From the NCBI RefSeq assembly GCF_018446385.1, contig NC_055991.1:115859794-115923793 (forward strand): a DNA stretch of 64,000 nt. Direction: 5' to 3'. This document shows positions 19,101-28,127 of the stretch, in pieces; position 1 is the first letter of the stretch; each line of letters starts with the position of its first letter. Both the position numbers and the translations under genes were made by a program. This stretch comes from Zingiber officinale (taxonomy: Eukaryota; Streptophyta; Magnoliopsida; Zingiberales; Zingiberaceae). Below the pieces are notes generated by a model. It worked only from the letters and a program-made list of their open reading frames with translations. It ran no database searches and was not told the origin of the DNA.

Positions 19101-21288
19101 CCTTGTCGGGTTGTCTTTGCTTCCGCTTAGTCCCCGTTCGGCCGGTCGGCCTCCCCTTTTCCGGCCGGCCATTTGACCTTTGACCTCCACGTGGCGTTGA
19201 CTTCCCTCAAAGGGAGTCCCCCGTCCTTACTACTGGATCAGGATACCTTAAAAATAAGGAACTAAGGATGTTGGCACCAAGGGAATAAGAAGTGGAAGTT
19301 GAAAACATAGAAAAAAAAAATTAATAACACAGCACGAATATGATTCCATTAGTTGTAGTAGCAAGAACATTCACTAAATGCACAGATGCGTAAACAAGTC
19401 ATGTAGGGATACTGTGAACATTTTTTATATGTAGGAAGATTGCATGTTTCATAATAAAGTTGATTGGTGATAACTAGGATTAACATAAATGTTTAGTTTA
19501 TGTTAAAAACCCCATTAGATATTTTTATGATCTATGAAAACAAAGTCTTTAGAAGAGCCATTGGAATATTTGTTACAATTCTTCCTTTCCGCTCTCCTGG
19601 TCATCCAACAAACAAAACAACGTCTCCAAGTTTCTGAGGAATCTTGCTCAGAAGAAGCAGATACAGTAAAAGTAAAATGCTGACATACTAAAAGGAAATT
19701 GGCCTAAATATAATAGCCAAAAAAGTTAATAATTGCACAAAGTTGTGGAAGCCTGAAAACTTTTTGTGAGAAATAGGAAAAGTGCAACAGAGCTTCAAAA
19801 AATTAGATTTATTCTGTAATGTAGCAATGATATGACCTTGAATATCCATATCATAAGAGTATAAAGATTGATCAATTATTTGGTCTAGGGTTATTTGGAG
19901 CATCTCTCCTATGAATAGGTCCTGCATGAAGTACCACAAAAAGCTCCAAAGTGATGCCAAATCAACCTCAACCCAAAACAAGTTTCAAGGTGTTAGTTAT
20001 TGTGCGAGTTAGAGCTACCTCAACAACTATGCATATGGACTGACAAATTTTATTAGCTTCTCATATGATATTGTCTAATCAAAGCTCTTTTTTTCTAGGT
20101 GCTGTCTACTTTGAGACTGAAGTCCCTTATATATATGTTTTTTCCATTTTTGAAGAATGTATCCTTTTCATTCTTTATCTATTTTTTTAATCATGTTTCT
20201 TGTAATTTTATTTTGTCTTATATAATTCTAACAAAGTATGTCCAATAATTAAAGAAGTCAAAATAGCACAACTTTCCTTCAAACCAGCCTTGACTTATAA
20301 AATAATCCATAAAAATATTTTCAATGGGAACTCCAAATGCAAAAGCAACTATTTCTTAACTGATACAATTACTTGAAACTAATATATTCCAAAATAATTA
20401 GTGTTCGTATTACATCCATCCAAATCTCAATCTTGCAATAAATGTTTATGATTTTTTTTTAATATAACCCGACCTAACCCAAGAGGCATGATTAGGGCAG
20501 GCTTGATTAGAACTCAATATATGTTAACTTGAATCAGGTAAAAATACAAAATACTTTGTTCAATATAATTGCTATCCAACAATGACTACGAATGAGTAGA
20601 CTACCAATTTATCATCTTGTAAATTTAACTAATTGGTAAGATCACTCAATTCTTATAATGCTAGCGAAGCAAAAAAGAAAGGATGCGGCGAGATTTAGTT
20701 TACGATCACGAGTTTCTGTTGTAATAATTCTTTCCCTACTAGCCATTAGGTCATGAATCCGTCCATGTGTGGGACCAGCCCTCGCACCAACTACTATGAA
20801 TCTATGACAGTGACTTGGACGCTCCAGAACTTCAAGAAAAAGGTTTCACTTTCAAGATCAAAGCACAGGAAATTAATAAATTTTAATGAGGCAATTGAAG
20901 AGAAACACATCTACCAATTGAGTCAGCTTGCTTACGCGATGGAGACAGCAGAAACCCATTGAACCGTATGCGGACTAAGCGGCGCAGCATAGCATGTCAC
21001 TCCACCAAGCCTTTTGTTTGCCTTCTTAACCATCGACGGCATGCCCGTGATGGGTAGAGCAGGGCCAAGCAGCCTACAACATCCCGAAACAAAGCCCAAA
21101 ATCAAAGACAAAGAGCCGAGATTCGCCAGGATCAGCGAAAATGGAAAACCGTACCTAAGGGCAGGGGTGGTGACTGGACCGCCGCGGGCGACGGGGGCGA
21201 GAGGGGGAGGGCGGCATTGGAGACTCGAGCGGGCGGCCGGAGAGGCGAGGAACGGCGAGGGGAGGGATAAGAGGACACCGGTGGGCAT
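7180..21288 (-). CDS. COR413IM: COR413 chloroplast inner-envelope-type membrane protein
   Basis: Six coding exons on the minus strand give 222 aa: 21155-21288, 20936-21073, 8199-8294, 8045-8109, 7786-7855 and 7180-7345. Every join keeps frame with GT-AG borders. Residues 1 to about 72 are Ser/Ala/Arg/Pro-rich and look like a plastid transit peptide. The mature part begins near CYAAPLSPHTVQW and has about six hydrophobic helices, including FLLPLFALQAPSSVISWI, TWVAFLAFLVRLFYYI, LELPFFTMLLVIVAP and YLAFQHF. The order GDYGTWVAF - LELP - AP - YLAFQHF follows the COR413 family. The family is cold- and ABA-induced, and the IM clade sits in the chloroplast inner envelope and supports freezing tolerance. 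The transit-like N-terminus favours the IM over the plasma-membrane clade. Intron 2 is 12.6 kb because it contains a 10.85-kb gypsy element. Confidence 0.85.
7346..8389 (-). other. COR413 introns 3-5 and the 3' part of intron 2
   Basis: AT-rich intronic DNA between the small exons. A stretch at about 7615-7680 (TGGTTGAGCGGTTAG followed by GTTCTCGACTT) resembles the A and B boxes of a tRNA-derived SINE, but no boundaries or target duplication could be seen. Confidence 0.4.
8390..9188 (-). repeat. 3' LTR of the Tat element
   Basis: On the minus strand it starts TGATCCAGCAG and ends in GATCA. It lacks seven bases (CTGTCCG) present near the same end of the other LTR. A TATATAAG promoter box reads on the minus strand at about 8609-8616. 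It is rich in the CCGAGCGG octamer, including an inverted pair around 8986-9010. Confidence 0.85.
9189..9207 (-). other. Polypurine tract
   Basis: Read on the minus strand, the bases just before the 3' LTR are GACTTGAAGGGGAGGCAAG, a purine-rich primer site for plus-strand synthesis. Its position directly against TGATCC fixes the LTR boundary. Confidence 0.7.
9555..9560 (+). promoter_or_regulatory. TATA box of the antisense gene
   Basis: The hexamer TATAAA occurs in CACCCTATAAAGCC, about 280 bp before the antisense ATG at 9834. It lies in the internal region, not in the LTR, so the antisense gene seems to have its own promoter. A possible 5'UTR intron (donor CT|GTAAGG at 9697, acceptor CTCAG at 9830) would bring the ATG within three bases of the exon start. 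Confidence 0.5.
9834..12074 (+). CDS. Three-exon antisense gene of the Tat element (gypsy-type transposon protein family, coiled coil)
   Basis: Three exons (9834-10530, 10594-11327, 11397-12074) join in frame to 702 aa with no stop. Intron borders are TTCG|GTAAGA...TTGCAG|CGAAC (63 bp) and CTGGG|GTAAGC...TGTCAG|AGATG (69 bp). Residues about 10-230 resemble the plant 'putative gypsy type transposon' family (Pfam Transposase_28 type), with WYTTMESRFD, FRDQFTDGLRFPIHPF, IPLGSLVPNTFRLLCG and FYFYLRMPE. Residues about 235-470 are low-complexity Ser/Pro/Glu-rich. Residues about 480-640 form a strong coiled coil (ELQKELRNTQALLEAERKK and on). Related antisense genes are known in Tat elements such as Grande, with no established function. 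Here it is the only gene of the element that is not broken. A captured host gene or a regulator of the element are both possible. Confidence 0.75.
12075..12455. other. 3' flank of the antisense gene
   Basis: The region after the antisense stop codon is T-rich and contains CCGCTCGGCC octamers at 12091 and 12131. A 3'UTR of the antisense transcript probably lies here, but I saw no AATAAA. A short frame at 12154-12423 shows no recognisable family. Confidence 0.4.
12456..13105. repeat. Ten-unit 65-bp tandem array
   Basis: Units begin GAGGGTTTATAGTCGCCGGC at 12456, 12521, 12586, 12651, 12716, 12781, 12846, 12911, 12976 and 13041, an exact 65-bp period. Each unit carries GCCGGCGCGAC, TCTCGAT(A/T)TTTAACGTCGGAGC and TCTTCCGGCCGG. 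Differences between units are single bases. The array lies exactly between the 3' ends of the convergent pol and antisense genes. Arrays in this part of Tat elements are known and have been linked to satellite birth. Here the palindromic cores could also act in termination or insulation, which is inference. Confidence 0.9.
13227..13916 (-). pseudogene. Integrase core and C-terminal part (Tat pol)
   Basis: In the pol frame, downstream of the TAG at 13917-13919, the text continues with the integrase core (LISDNGRQF and an E in TNREIL), then a second TAG near 13675. An open 131-codon tail follows with a typical gypsy integrase end (MAYRQRMKQNYNRRV, VGDLVWKK, WAGPF). The two stops make a full integrase impossible without readthrough. 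Confidence 0.75.
13917..15680 (-). pseudogene. RT C-terminus, RNase H, second RNase H, integrase zinc domain (Tat pol)
   Basis: A 587-codon open frame. It starts within RT (YGVKLNPQKCLFGAKGG) and goes through the gypsy RNase H (SRYTGLEKLAFALVLAARRL). A second RNase H-like domain follows, with FVDGSSTRLGSGIGVLL, NNEAEYEAVIAGL and HSDSQLAAQQL. It then continues into the integrase HHCC zinc domain (GYFWPTLQADA, CLSCQKYH) and the first catalytic Asp region (WGMDIVGPFP). The frame ends at a TAG in the integrase. Two RNase H domains in a row are diagnostic for the Tat lineage. Confidence 0.85.
15451..17583 (-). pseudogene. Gag C-terminus, protease and reverse transcriptase N-terminal part (Tat gag-pol)
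   Basis: A 710-codon frame. It holds a CSFHRTDTHNTRYC zinc-knuckle-like motif near the start, the protease site FIDTGSSVNIIF, then RT blocks (WRVCIDFRDLNKACPKDFYPLP, YQGYHQVSL, VMPFGLKNAGATYRR). The RT active-site box reads YVDN: the second catalytic Asp codon is AAT (15724-15726). The frame leaves pol sequence near the A-run at 15687-15692, where the true continuation is in another frame. The frame is also out of step with gag, at the A-run 17623-17628. Confidence 0.85.
17629..18389 (-). pseudogene. gag N-terminal and capsid region (Tat element)
   Basis: The most likely start is the ATG at 18389, about 25 bp inside the primer-binding site, giving MDEAERSHTVMLSTEEL. The middle part contains the retrotransposon gag core (PPAIGEYNGTTDPDDHL, WFRRLPDGSI, SFKEFRTAFLHHFA, ESLRAYIQRFNQ). 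The open frame runs on to 17397, but after about 17623 it is out of the gag frame and shares no family features, consistent with a one-base change in an A-run. Gag packages the element RNA. Confidence 0.8.
18414..18432 (-). other. Primer-binding site
   Basis: Two bases inside the 5' LTR the minus strand reads TTGGCGCCGTCTGTGGGAA, the primer-binding sequence commonly seen in plant Tat-type gypsy elements. It confirms which LTR is 5' and thus the minus orientation of the element. Confidence 0.8.
18435..19240 (-). repeat. 5' LTR of the Tat element
   Basis: 806 bp. On the minus strand it begins TGATCCAGTAGTAAGGACGG and ends CGTTCGGACAGGATCA, next to the primer-binding site. A TATATAAG box lies at about 18661-18668 on the minus strand. 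It is near-identical to 8390-9188. Confidence 0.85.
19246..20935 (-). other. 5' part of COR413 intron 2
   Basis: AT-rich intron sequence between the gypsy right flank and the donor of exon 2 (ATCGC|GTAAGC at 20935). No coding frame of interest was seen. Removing the gypsy insertion would give a native intron of about 1.8 kb. Confidence 0.6.
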
Positions 21289-21700
21289 CGTCGGATCCGG
21301 TGATCGGGGATCGCGGTGAAGATCGAGGGGAAGGGAGAAGAAGCGAAGCGAGAGTGACGAGGAGCTCGCACTTTAAATACCTCCAGACTTGATTTGTTCG
21401 TTGTGAGGAAGGAGATGGGGAAGTGACGGAACTCCATCCACCTGGCCAGTCAAATGATCGATCTTCTTACGGACACACCAAACTTACCTTCCACGTGGCA
21501 CGACAAAATGGCTCTTTATTCAGTGGGCTCCGCTTTTGTGAAGACCTAATGCACGGGTATATAATGAGGTTCAAAATAACGTACAATAGAAAAATGATCC
21601 CGCACGAGAAGTTTGTGAAAGAAAAAAAAAACAAAAAAACGAAAAAACGAAAGCTATGGGTAACCTAGTTGAGTCAGTTTCCTCCGTCCACGTGGAAAGA
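21289..21700 (-). promoter_or_regulatory. COR413 promoter region with two G-box/ABRE palindromes
   Basis: Upstream of the ATG at 21288, the minus strand has a TATA-like TATTTAAA (21372-21379), about 85 bp before the start codon. The G-box palindrome CCACGTGG occurs at 21491-21498 and 21688-21695. CACGTG-type ABREs mediate ABA and stress responses in plants, which suits a cold-regulated gene. A single CCGAC-type core lies in the leader (21290-21294, minus). Function is inferred from motif identity only. Confidence 0.55.
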
Positions 21701-22415
21701 GTAAGTGGGGGAAGCAGTTTTGGTTCGACTCGACTCGGGGCCACAAGCTGGGCAATTTTACGTCACGCCCAGAGTTTTAACATATATTTACAACATAATC
21801 CTGTTTTTTAAATTCATGCTCCTATAATTTTTAAGCCATGGAGGATTAGATAATAAGTTGTAAACTATGCAGGTCCTTTTTGACAAATCTAAAATCATCA
21901 GGAACATTTTTCTTTGAGATTTTTGAAAGAAAAGGTAAAAAAATATATTTTTCCCATAATTATTTGGAGGACTAAACCAAATCAAATTGATGTTCAAAAA
22001 TAAATTGTTTTATAATAAATAAACGATCTTCCCTCTTGATTTACCTAGAGAATAAATTCAAAATACCATAGTCAAATTTGGACTTAGAATTAGTGAATTA
22101 TATCAAATGACTGGATTATAACTTAAAGGGGCACTAAAGAAACAATAAGCGTTATATAATAATAATTAATAAAAAAGAAAATTTAGTCTGTCAATTACAA
22201 AAGAGTCACTACTGAACAGGGATGCAAGCATAAATTGCTACAAGCATCTCTCCACAGGAAAGGACTTGAGAAAAAATTAACAAAAGAAGAGAGAGAGTCA
22301 AGAATGAATTTGAGAGCAAGATGGTCCTTTGACAAGAACATTGTTTCATTGAAACAATCTCACTGATCATTAAAGAAGCAGGTTGTGTCTTTGATAGCCC
22401 CTCGCGACGCAGTTC
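21701..22415. other. Spacer between COR413 and the GAUT gene
   Basis: AT-rich DNA without a credible frame. The part next to 22415 should hold the 3'UTR of the GAUT gene, including the GA-rich stretch near 22285-22305. Confidence 0.5.
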
Positions 22416-25400
22416 TCATTCACTTAGTTTGCATGTCTTGATGTAAGGATGTTCATAGTTGATGTATTTGGTCCAGTAGGTCCTGTACCTAGTCATTGCC
22501 AACTCCAACCAAGGCTTCATGTTCCCATTGTAGTGGACTACTGCTGCATTTTCTATCTCCGCGCGATCAATCGTGGGGTTATACCCTAAGCCAAGAACAT
22601 GCCAGGATTTGTCCAAGGGATAAGTCAGTTTGTAAAATGTAAGCAATCCTGGAGGAAGTGTTCCAAGCTTCCACAGCACCCGATCTTCATTCTAAGAAGA
22701 AAAGCAGATACAGTCATGAAATCTTACAAGTGCTTATGCAGTTGGATTTATATCCAGCATGAAATTTAAGTTCAATATAGTAGTAAAACTTCAGGTTTCA
22801 TCCTGGTCAGGTTCGAGGGCAAATTTTCCAAGTTGGAATCATCTAAGCCAAGTCAAGTTTTCACCTTCAAGAAGCCACACTTATACAAGTACATCTAGAA
22901 TATAGCAACTGGATTAGCTAAATGCCCAATTCTACAGATGCACGTAGCTATATAAAATCCTGAATGTCTTTGTATATACTTCCTGAGGCATGAAATATTT
23001 GGCACTGCCCTGATGCAGAAAGAAAGTGACTCAAATGATAAGCAAGAAACTTTTTTTTTGGAGAGGAAATCAATTGAGTGCATAACAGAATGCTTCATAT
23101 CTTGCTTTAGTCAAAAATAAGAACTGTGATATCCATGCAAATAAAATAAACAATCAATAGCTAATGAGCGTTAAAGTAATTAGAGGAGGTCAAAATTTAA
23201 TGAGGATGAATTTCATTTTGCAAAAGGTATTTATTCAACCAAATTTGTCAATAACATAGAAAACATGTAGGCCTAAAGAAAGCATCTATTGTAGAACAAC
23301 ATAAACTACTTTTAACTCATGAAATTATAAATCATGCTAAAGAAACATTCCTAAACATATAAACTAAAAGCACTCAATGTATGTGCATATAAGATGAGAT
23401 AATTCTACGACAGAAGTACACTTAAGCTTGCTAGAAAATTAAATGATATGGTAAACAATTTAGTTGTTTAAGGATCATGTTACAGTTCAAAGTAGATTTT
23501 ATGTCTAGAAGAAGCATACACAACTTTCTGGAGCATGAAAATTAATGAATATTATCTGACGTACCATGCTCTGCCATTTGTGATAAATCCCTGTAATGTC
23601 TTTCTTCTTCCACTCCTTGAGATCAAACATATTCATCCCATAGGCCCAGCCACATGCATTAGAATCAAAGTTGCTGGAAATGTGAGGGTTGGAAAAATTG
23701 AGATACTTGTTAAAGCGGTGGAAACTTTCACCACAGGTCTCCACTGCACCATTAACATTTCCATTTAAATCAACAGACCATAATGCTGTCAAATCCTTCT
23801 GAACAACAATGTCATCATCAAGAAACAGGATCTTATCCAACTTGGGATAGACCTCTGGAAGATAAAACCTCAGATGGTTTAGCATTGACAAATACTTTGG
23901 ATTTCGGTACTTTAGATTGGAAGATCCTGCTGAAGGATGATCAGCCTTAAAATAGTACTCTTTCATAGCAGCAGATTCAAGCTGCCGTAGAACTGGGCAG
24001 TAGGAAGAATTCAGCCATTTGAAGTCGTCCACATTTTCAACATGAATGGTTGCCTTTCCAGGAGGGTTTAACAAAAACCACATGTTCATGGCTCCAAAAT
24101 TCAATTTGTCAGTCACTAGATGAAATACATGTTTTTCTGGCTCCTGCAACAAGTAATAGCATAAGAGCAATGATATGCACAAGGAAAAAAACTCAATGAA
24201 AACCTCAAGGATAGACACATAAAGTCATGACCCACTATTTCACTTTTTGTGGGCCCCATCACTTTATGTGTCTATCCTTGAGGTTTTCATTGAGTTTTTT
24301 TCCTTGTGCATATCATTTTTCATAGCATAATAATCTAAGCAACAAAATTGAATCCAAGCAAAATTTACTAAAAAATCGTAGCAGTAAGCCCACCTTTGCA
24401 TTCATGATGGTAGAATTGACAACTACTGAAGCAGCCAAGACATTATCAGAGAAAAGTGCATAATGGTAGAAGTCTGGATTTTCCAAATTTTCACTCTTTG
24501 GAAATTTTCTTTTCTCCACAGGAAGCAAATAGTATTCGATAGTTAAACGCATTGACAAGCAATTTATTCCATTAGGAATTGTTTTGGCTGCCAATTGACT
24601 AAGAAATGTACTTTGTTTCTTCAAGCTCCTAACTTGTTCATCTGCGGATTGAAGCATAGCTCTAAGTCTCTGGGTCACTGTCTTGCAGTCATACAATGCT
24701 TCTCTTGCTTTTGACAGAACTTGACCCATTGTCTTGATTTTCTCAGGAGCACTGTGATTTTTCAAATTGGAAAAAGTTGAATGGAATATTAGCACATAAG
24801 CAAAACCAAATTTATGAATATAGCAACTCACCTGTGATGGAGATCAGCATCAGCATTGGCCTCTCCCACTACACGTTGGCTGTCTTTGATCCGACTCAAC
24901 AGTTCTTGGTAAAGATCCATCTTGTTCTTTGATTTCGCAAGTACAGTGTAGATCCTACCCATGATTATCTGGTCACGCATAAATCTAACTTTTGCATCAG
25001 GATATTCATGCTCACTTTCTTTCCTCCATATGCTATATTTCCCCAATACAGCAGAATCAACAGCTTTTGAACGTTCAATAGCGACATTTTCTAGCCTAAC
25101 TATTGCCTCCTCATCTTGTTGGCCAAACACTGATCTCCTCTCTTGCATTCCCTCGTTCAATTTCTAGAAGAAATAAGAGTATCGGAAAAGATCACCGAGA
25201 CAGATTCTTCAACAATCATCATGATATATTAATCAAAAACCTAGTTATGAAGTACATAAGACAATTGAACGATAAATGATGGATCTAGTGAGTACCCTTC
25301 TAGTTAAGTTCGTTTGCCAGTCAATTAGTCCATGATCAACTGCATCAGAAAGAAAAACCATAATCATAAATTTTCCCAGGACGGAACAATGCGTGTTTCA

Positions 25401-25832
25401 GAACAAATAAAAAAAAAGAGAGGAATATTTGGAAGAAGCATCATCAGGTAGAAAACAAAGATCTAGGCATTCCCGCAAAATATATGGTGATTTACTCAGG
25501 CAGTTAACTAGGATCGCATCTAAAAAACACTCTTTTTCAGGTTTCCAATCACGCCATGAATCGGAGATCTCTGAGAAGAAATCGAAAGTGCTCGAACTTC
25601 CCCAAAGAGATCGAACCCCAAATAACCCAAACCTTCAAGATCTTAGAAATGTAGTAAAAAAGCTTATCATACCCGACGAGATCAGCATGCGGTCGCTGCC
25701 TCGGACCGCCAAGAAAGACGAAGAGGCCAGAACGGCGACGAAAAGGGGAAGCAACACAGAGGGGCGAAAGCCGCCGCCTTTGGCACTCCTTCCGCCACCT
25801 CCGGCCACCAAGGGCCGCTGGGAAGTCGCCAT
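22416..25832 (-). CDS. Galacturonosyltransferase (GAUT family, GT8)
   Basis: Six coding exons on the minus strand (25673-25832, 25296-25339, 24832-25163, 24394-24751, 23565-24143, 22416-22691) join in frame to 582 aa. GAUT enzymes transfer galacturonic acid from UDP-GalA onto pectin homogalacturonan in the Golgi. Residues about 25-43 form one hydrophobic anchor, fitting a type II Golgi protein. Residues about 70-300 are a stem with charged helices. The GT8 domain follows, with LFLDDDIVVQKDL (metal-binding DDD at 407-409), GAVETCGESFHR, ACGWAYGMN, LWKLGTLPPGL and the HYNGNMKPW loop at 544-552. All key residues are intact. The ATG at 25832 is the first in frame after the 5' leader. I cannot assign the member number; the N-terminal length and C-terminal YEHPYIKTC suggest the GAUT4-7 side. 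Confidence 0.9.
24165..24321. mobile_element. Mutator-like MITE with a near-perfect hairpin in GAUT intron 4
   Basis: A 157-bp insertion flanked by the 9-bp direct repeat ATAGCATAA (24156-24164 and 24322-24330), the target size of Mutator-like elements. Its two arms are inverted: 24170-24225 and 24261-24316 are exact reverse complements over 56 bp, separated by 35 bp. The extreme ends (GAGCA and GAAAA) add four to five more bases with two mismatches. The loop contains a further short inverted pair (GACCCAC / GTGGGCC). It has no coding capacity. Confidence 0.75.
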
Positions 25833-26110
25833 AGCCGCCGATCGATCCAATCCCTAAGGAAACCAAGTAAGTGAAATAAGGAAAACAAATTGCCCGAATA
25901 ATTTAGCGAAAAAGTCTGTAGATGCGAGATCGAGTTCGGCATTACCACTTCGGATTGGAGGAGGAAGCAGATCTAGCGAAAGAGACGAAGCGAATGAGAA
26001 TTTATCCTGAGAAAGAAAAACGAAAAAAAAAAAAAAAAAAGGAGAAAGGACAGAAAAGAAAGGGTAAAAAAAGCCACTCGAAAATTTATATAAATCTGAC
26101 TTGATAACCC
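25833..26110 (-). promoter_or_regulatory. 5' leader and promoter-proximal region of the GAUT gene
   Basis: Upstream of the ATG at 25832 the minus strand is moderately GC-rich. It then passes into a T-rich run (the plus-strand poly-A at about 26018-26040). No clear TATA box was identified. Confidence 0.35.
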
Positions 26111-26704
26111 ATGCTCTTACCTTCTCCCTATGTGTTTGGCATTTGGGGCCAATGAAAGGAGTTAATAGGGGTAATCGATGAGTATGCTATCTAGGTTTGC
26201 TTATTGATTTAAGGTGGATTATTATGGAAGCAACGTATAAAAACTATTAAGTCGGACTTTTAACTGTAAACAGCATTAGTTTTCACGGCAATTTATTAAA
26301 ATTTCATATCAAAATCATAATTATATTATCCATATTAGTTTCTAAACAGTGTTCATATTCTTTAATCATGATTTTAACAAAACAAGCTTTCTCTGTTTTA
26401 TTAAAGAGTGTTGGCCCTGAGACAGATTCACGGGAATGTTAAGGGCGAATATATTCGTCTTTTGACATCATTGATTAGTTTCCTTTAGGGTCGACGATGC
26501 ATCTTTCGTTCTTTTGCTTGCACCCGAATTTATCTTTCTTCGTATATGTAGAACCGACTCCGTGAGCCGCTGAAATGCTGGATCTACTCCAAATTACTTT
26601 CAAGATAATTTATTTGTATATTCTCATGAACTAGTGCGATGATAAAAAAAAAATAGAATGTTCTCATGATAATCTTAATTAATTTAATTGATTATTTCAG
26701 AATA

Positions 26705-26915
26705 ATCGATCCGGTTCTATGGAAATTTTTCATTGATCATGAGGATAAATCGAAAAACGCACCCGATGATCAGTTCAGAAGCTCAGCATCCTTTTGATTA
26801 CGTCTCCCATTTGAAGAAAAAATTCTTATAAATAATATCGTAGTTGGGATTTAAACCGTGGATATTTGGATGATAATTTAAATGTCCTACTATGATACCA
26901 TGACCTTAAGGACAA
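26705..26915 (-). repeat. SINE-like repeat, family 1, copy 1
   Basis: On the minus strand it starts near GTCCTTAAGGTCATGGTATC. GGTTTAAATCCC follows about 50 bases on, like the A and B boxes of a tRNA-derived polymerase III promoter. The body then runs through CTTCAAATGGGAGACG and CGATTTATCC to a conserved end near CATAGAACCGGATCGATTAT. Two more copies share this order (27915-28127 and 30573-30740). Confidence 0.5.
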
Positions 26916-27914
26916 AATAGAATATTCTCATAGATATAGATGAGATGGTAAATAAAAAGAGATATATCACTTAAAGGCGAAGGATCGAGTTTCAGAATTG
27001 ACATGGTATAAATCCTTATACTTGTGTAATTCACTACACATTGACTTACCTCTTCAATTATTATGATTTATCTTCTTCCTTATAAACCTGGACATGGCAT
27101 TGGAACATGATAAAAGACAGTATATTTCTCAAATTATTAAGGGTCAATTTTCACATCAAACACATCACTAGTAAACCCTTATTAACTTCAAATGAGGGCG
27201 TAAGCAAAAGATATTAAATTTTTAGGTTGGTCGTCATGTACTTCTTGATTTACTTTGATGATCAATAAATTTTTTTTATAAAATCAAATCGATCATTTTA
27301 AAAATAATTAATAAAATTAATTGAAATTATTAACTCTAATTTTGAACACTTTGATAGAGTAGCTTTAAGACATGTACGGTAGATATTATTTTATGTTAAT
27401 TAATCATGATGTTGAGCCTTCTTTAACTATTAGTTTTTAGTCTACTTATTCAGATTTTTTTTTTTACAAAAATGGATGAGCAAAATCTAGATTAAATTAA
27501 AATAATCGAATGAATTTTTTTAATTCAAAATTTTAATTTTTGTTTTTAAAAATAATTATTTTGATTTATTTAATTTAAAAATTAGAATTCAATTAAACTG
27601 AACCAGTTTAATATATTTGTCGACTGTTGGTCCAAGTCTGTGATAAAAAAAATCCCTAAAAATCTTAGACCTGTGTAATTGTGAAGTCACGACTCATTAG
27701 TATCAATTGACTGATATATTAGGAATAATCGACAATTGAATTGATAAACAAAATAGTAAATTTAGCAGTGGAATCACGCATTCAAATGAAGTTTACAAAT
27801 TGGGTATAATAAACTCAGCAATCAATTGGTGCCGCTAAATATTCACATATCAGTGGTACAGTTGATTATTCATTAAAACAAAATAATAATATTTAACCTT
27901 ATTGATTATCCTAA

Positions 27915-28127
27915 AATGATCGGTCCGGTCTCATGGAAGTTTTTCATCTATCACCAGGATAAATCGGGAAGTGCGCACAACAGTCAACCCAGACACCCAA
28001 CATCCTTTGATTGCGCTCCCCATTTGAAGAAAAATTTATACAAATACATCGTAATTGAGGATCAAATCGTAGGTACATGGATGATAACTTGGATGTTCTA
28101 CCGCGACACCATGCCCCGAGGACTATA
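27915..28127 (-). repeat. SINE-like repeat, family 1, copy 2
   Basis: On the minus strand GTCCTCGGGGCATGGTGTCG and then GATTTGATCC form A- and B-box-like stretches. CTTCAAATGGGGAGCGC, CCCGATTTATCC and CATGAGACCGGACCGATCAT follow. It aligns along its whole length with the copy at 26705-26915 at moderate divergence. Confidence 0.55.

Larger units (their letters stand above)
8390..19240 (-). mobile_element. Full-length Ty3/gypsy Tat-lineage LTR retrotransposon
   Basis: A 10,851-bp element with LTRs at both ends (8390-9188 and 18435-19240) and a perfect 5-bp target duplication GGATA (8385-8389 and 19241-19245). Read on the minus strand the order is 5' LTR, primer-binding site, gag, protease, RT, RNase H, a second RNase H-like domain, integrase, tandem array, antisense gene, polypurine tract, 3' LTR. 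The extra RNase H domain after the first one, and a long region between pol and the 3' LTR with its own gene, are marks of the Tat lineage. The gag-pol frame is broken by two frameshifts and two stops. The LTRs differ at roughly 25-30 sites by eye, mostly transitions, plus a 7-bp deletion in the left one, so the insertion is not very recent. Confidence 0.9.
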
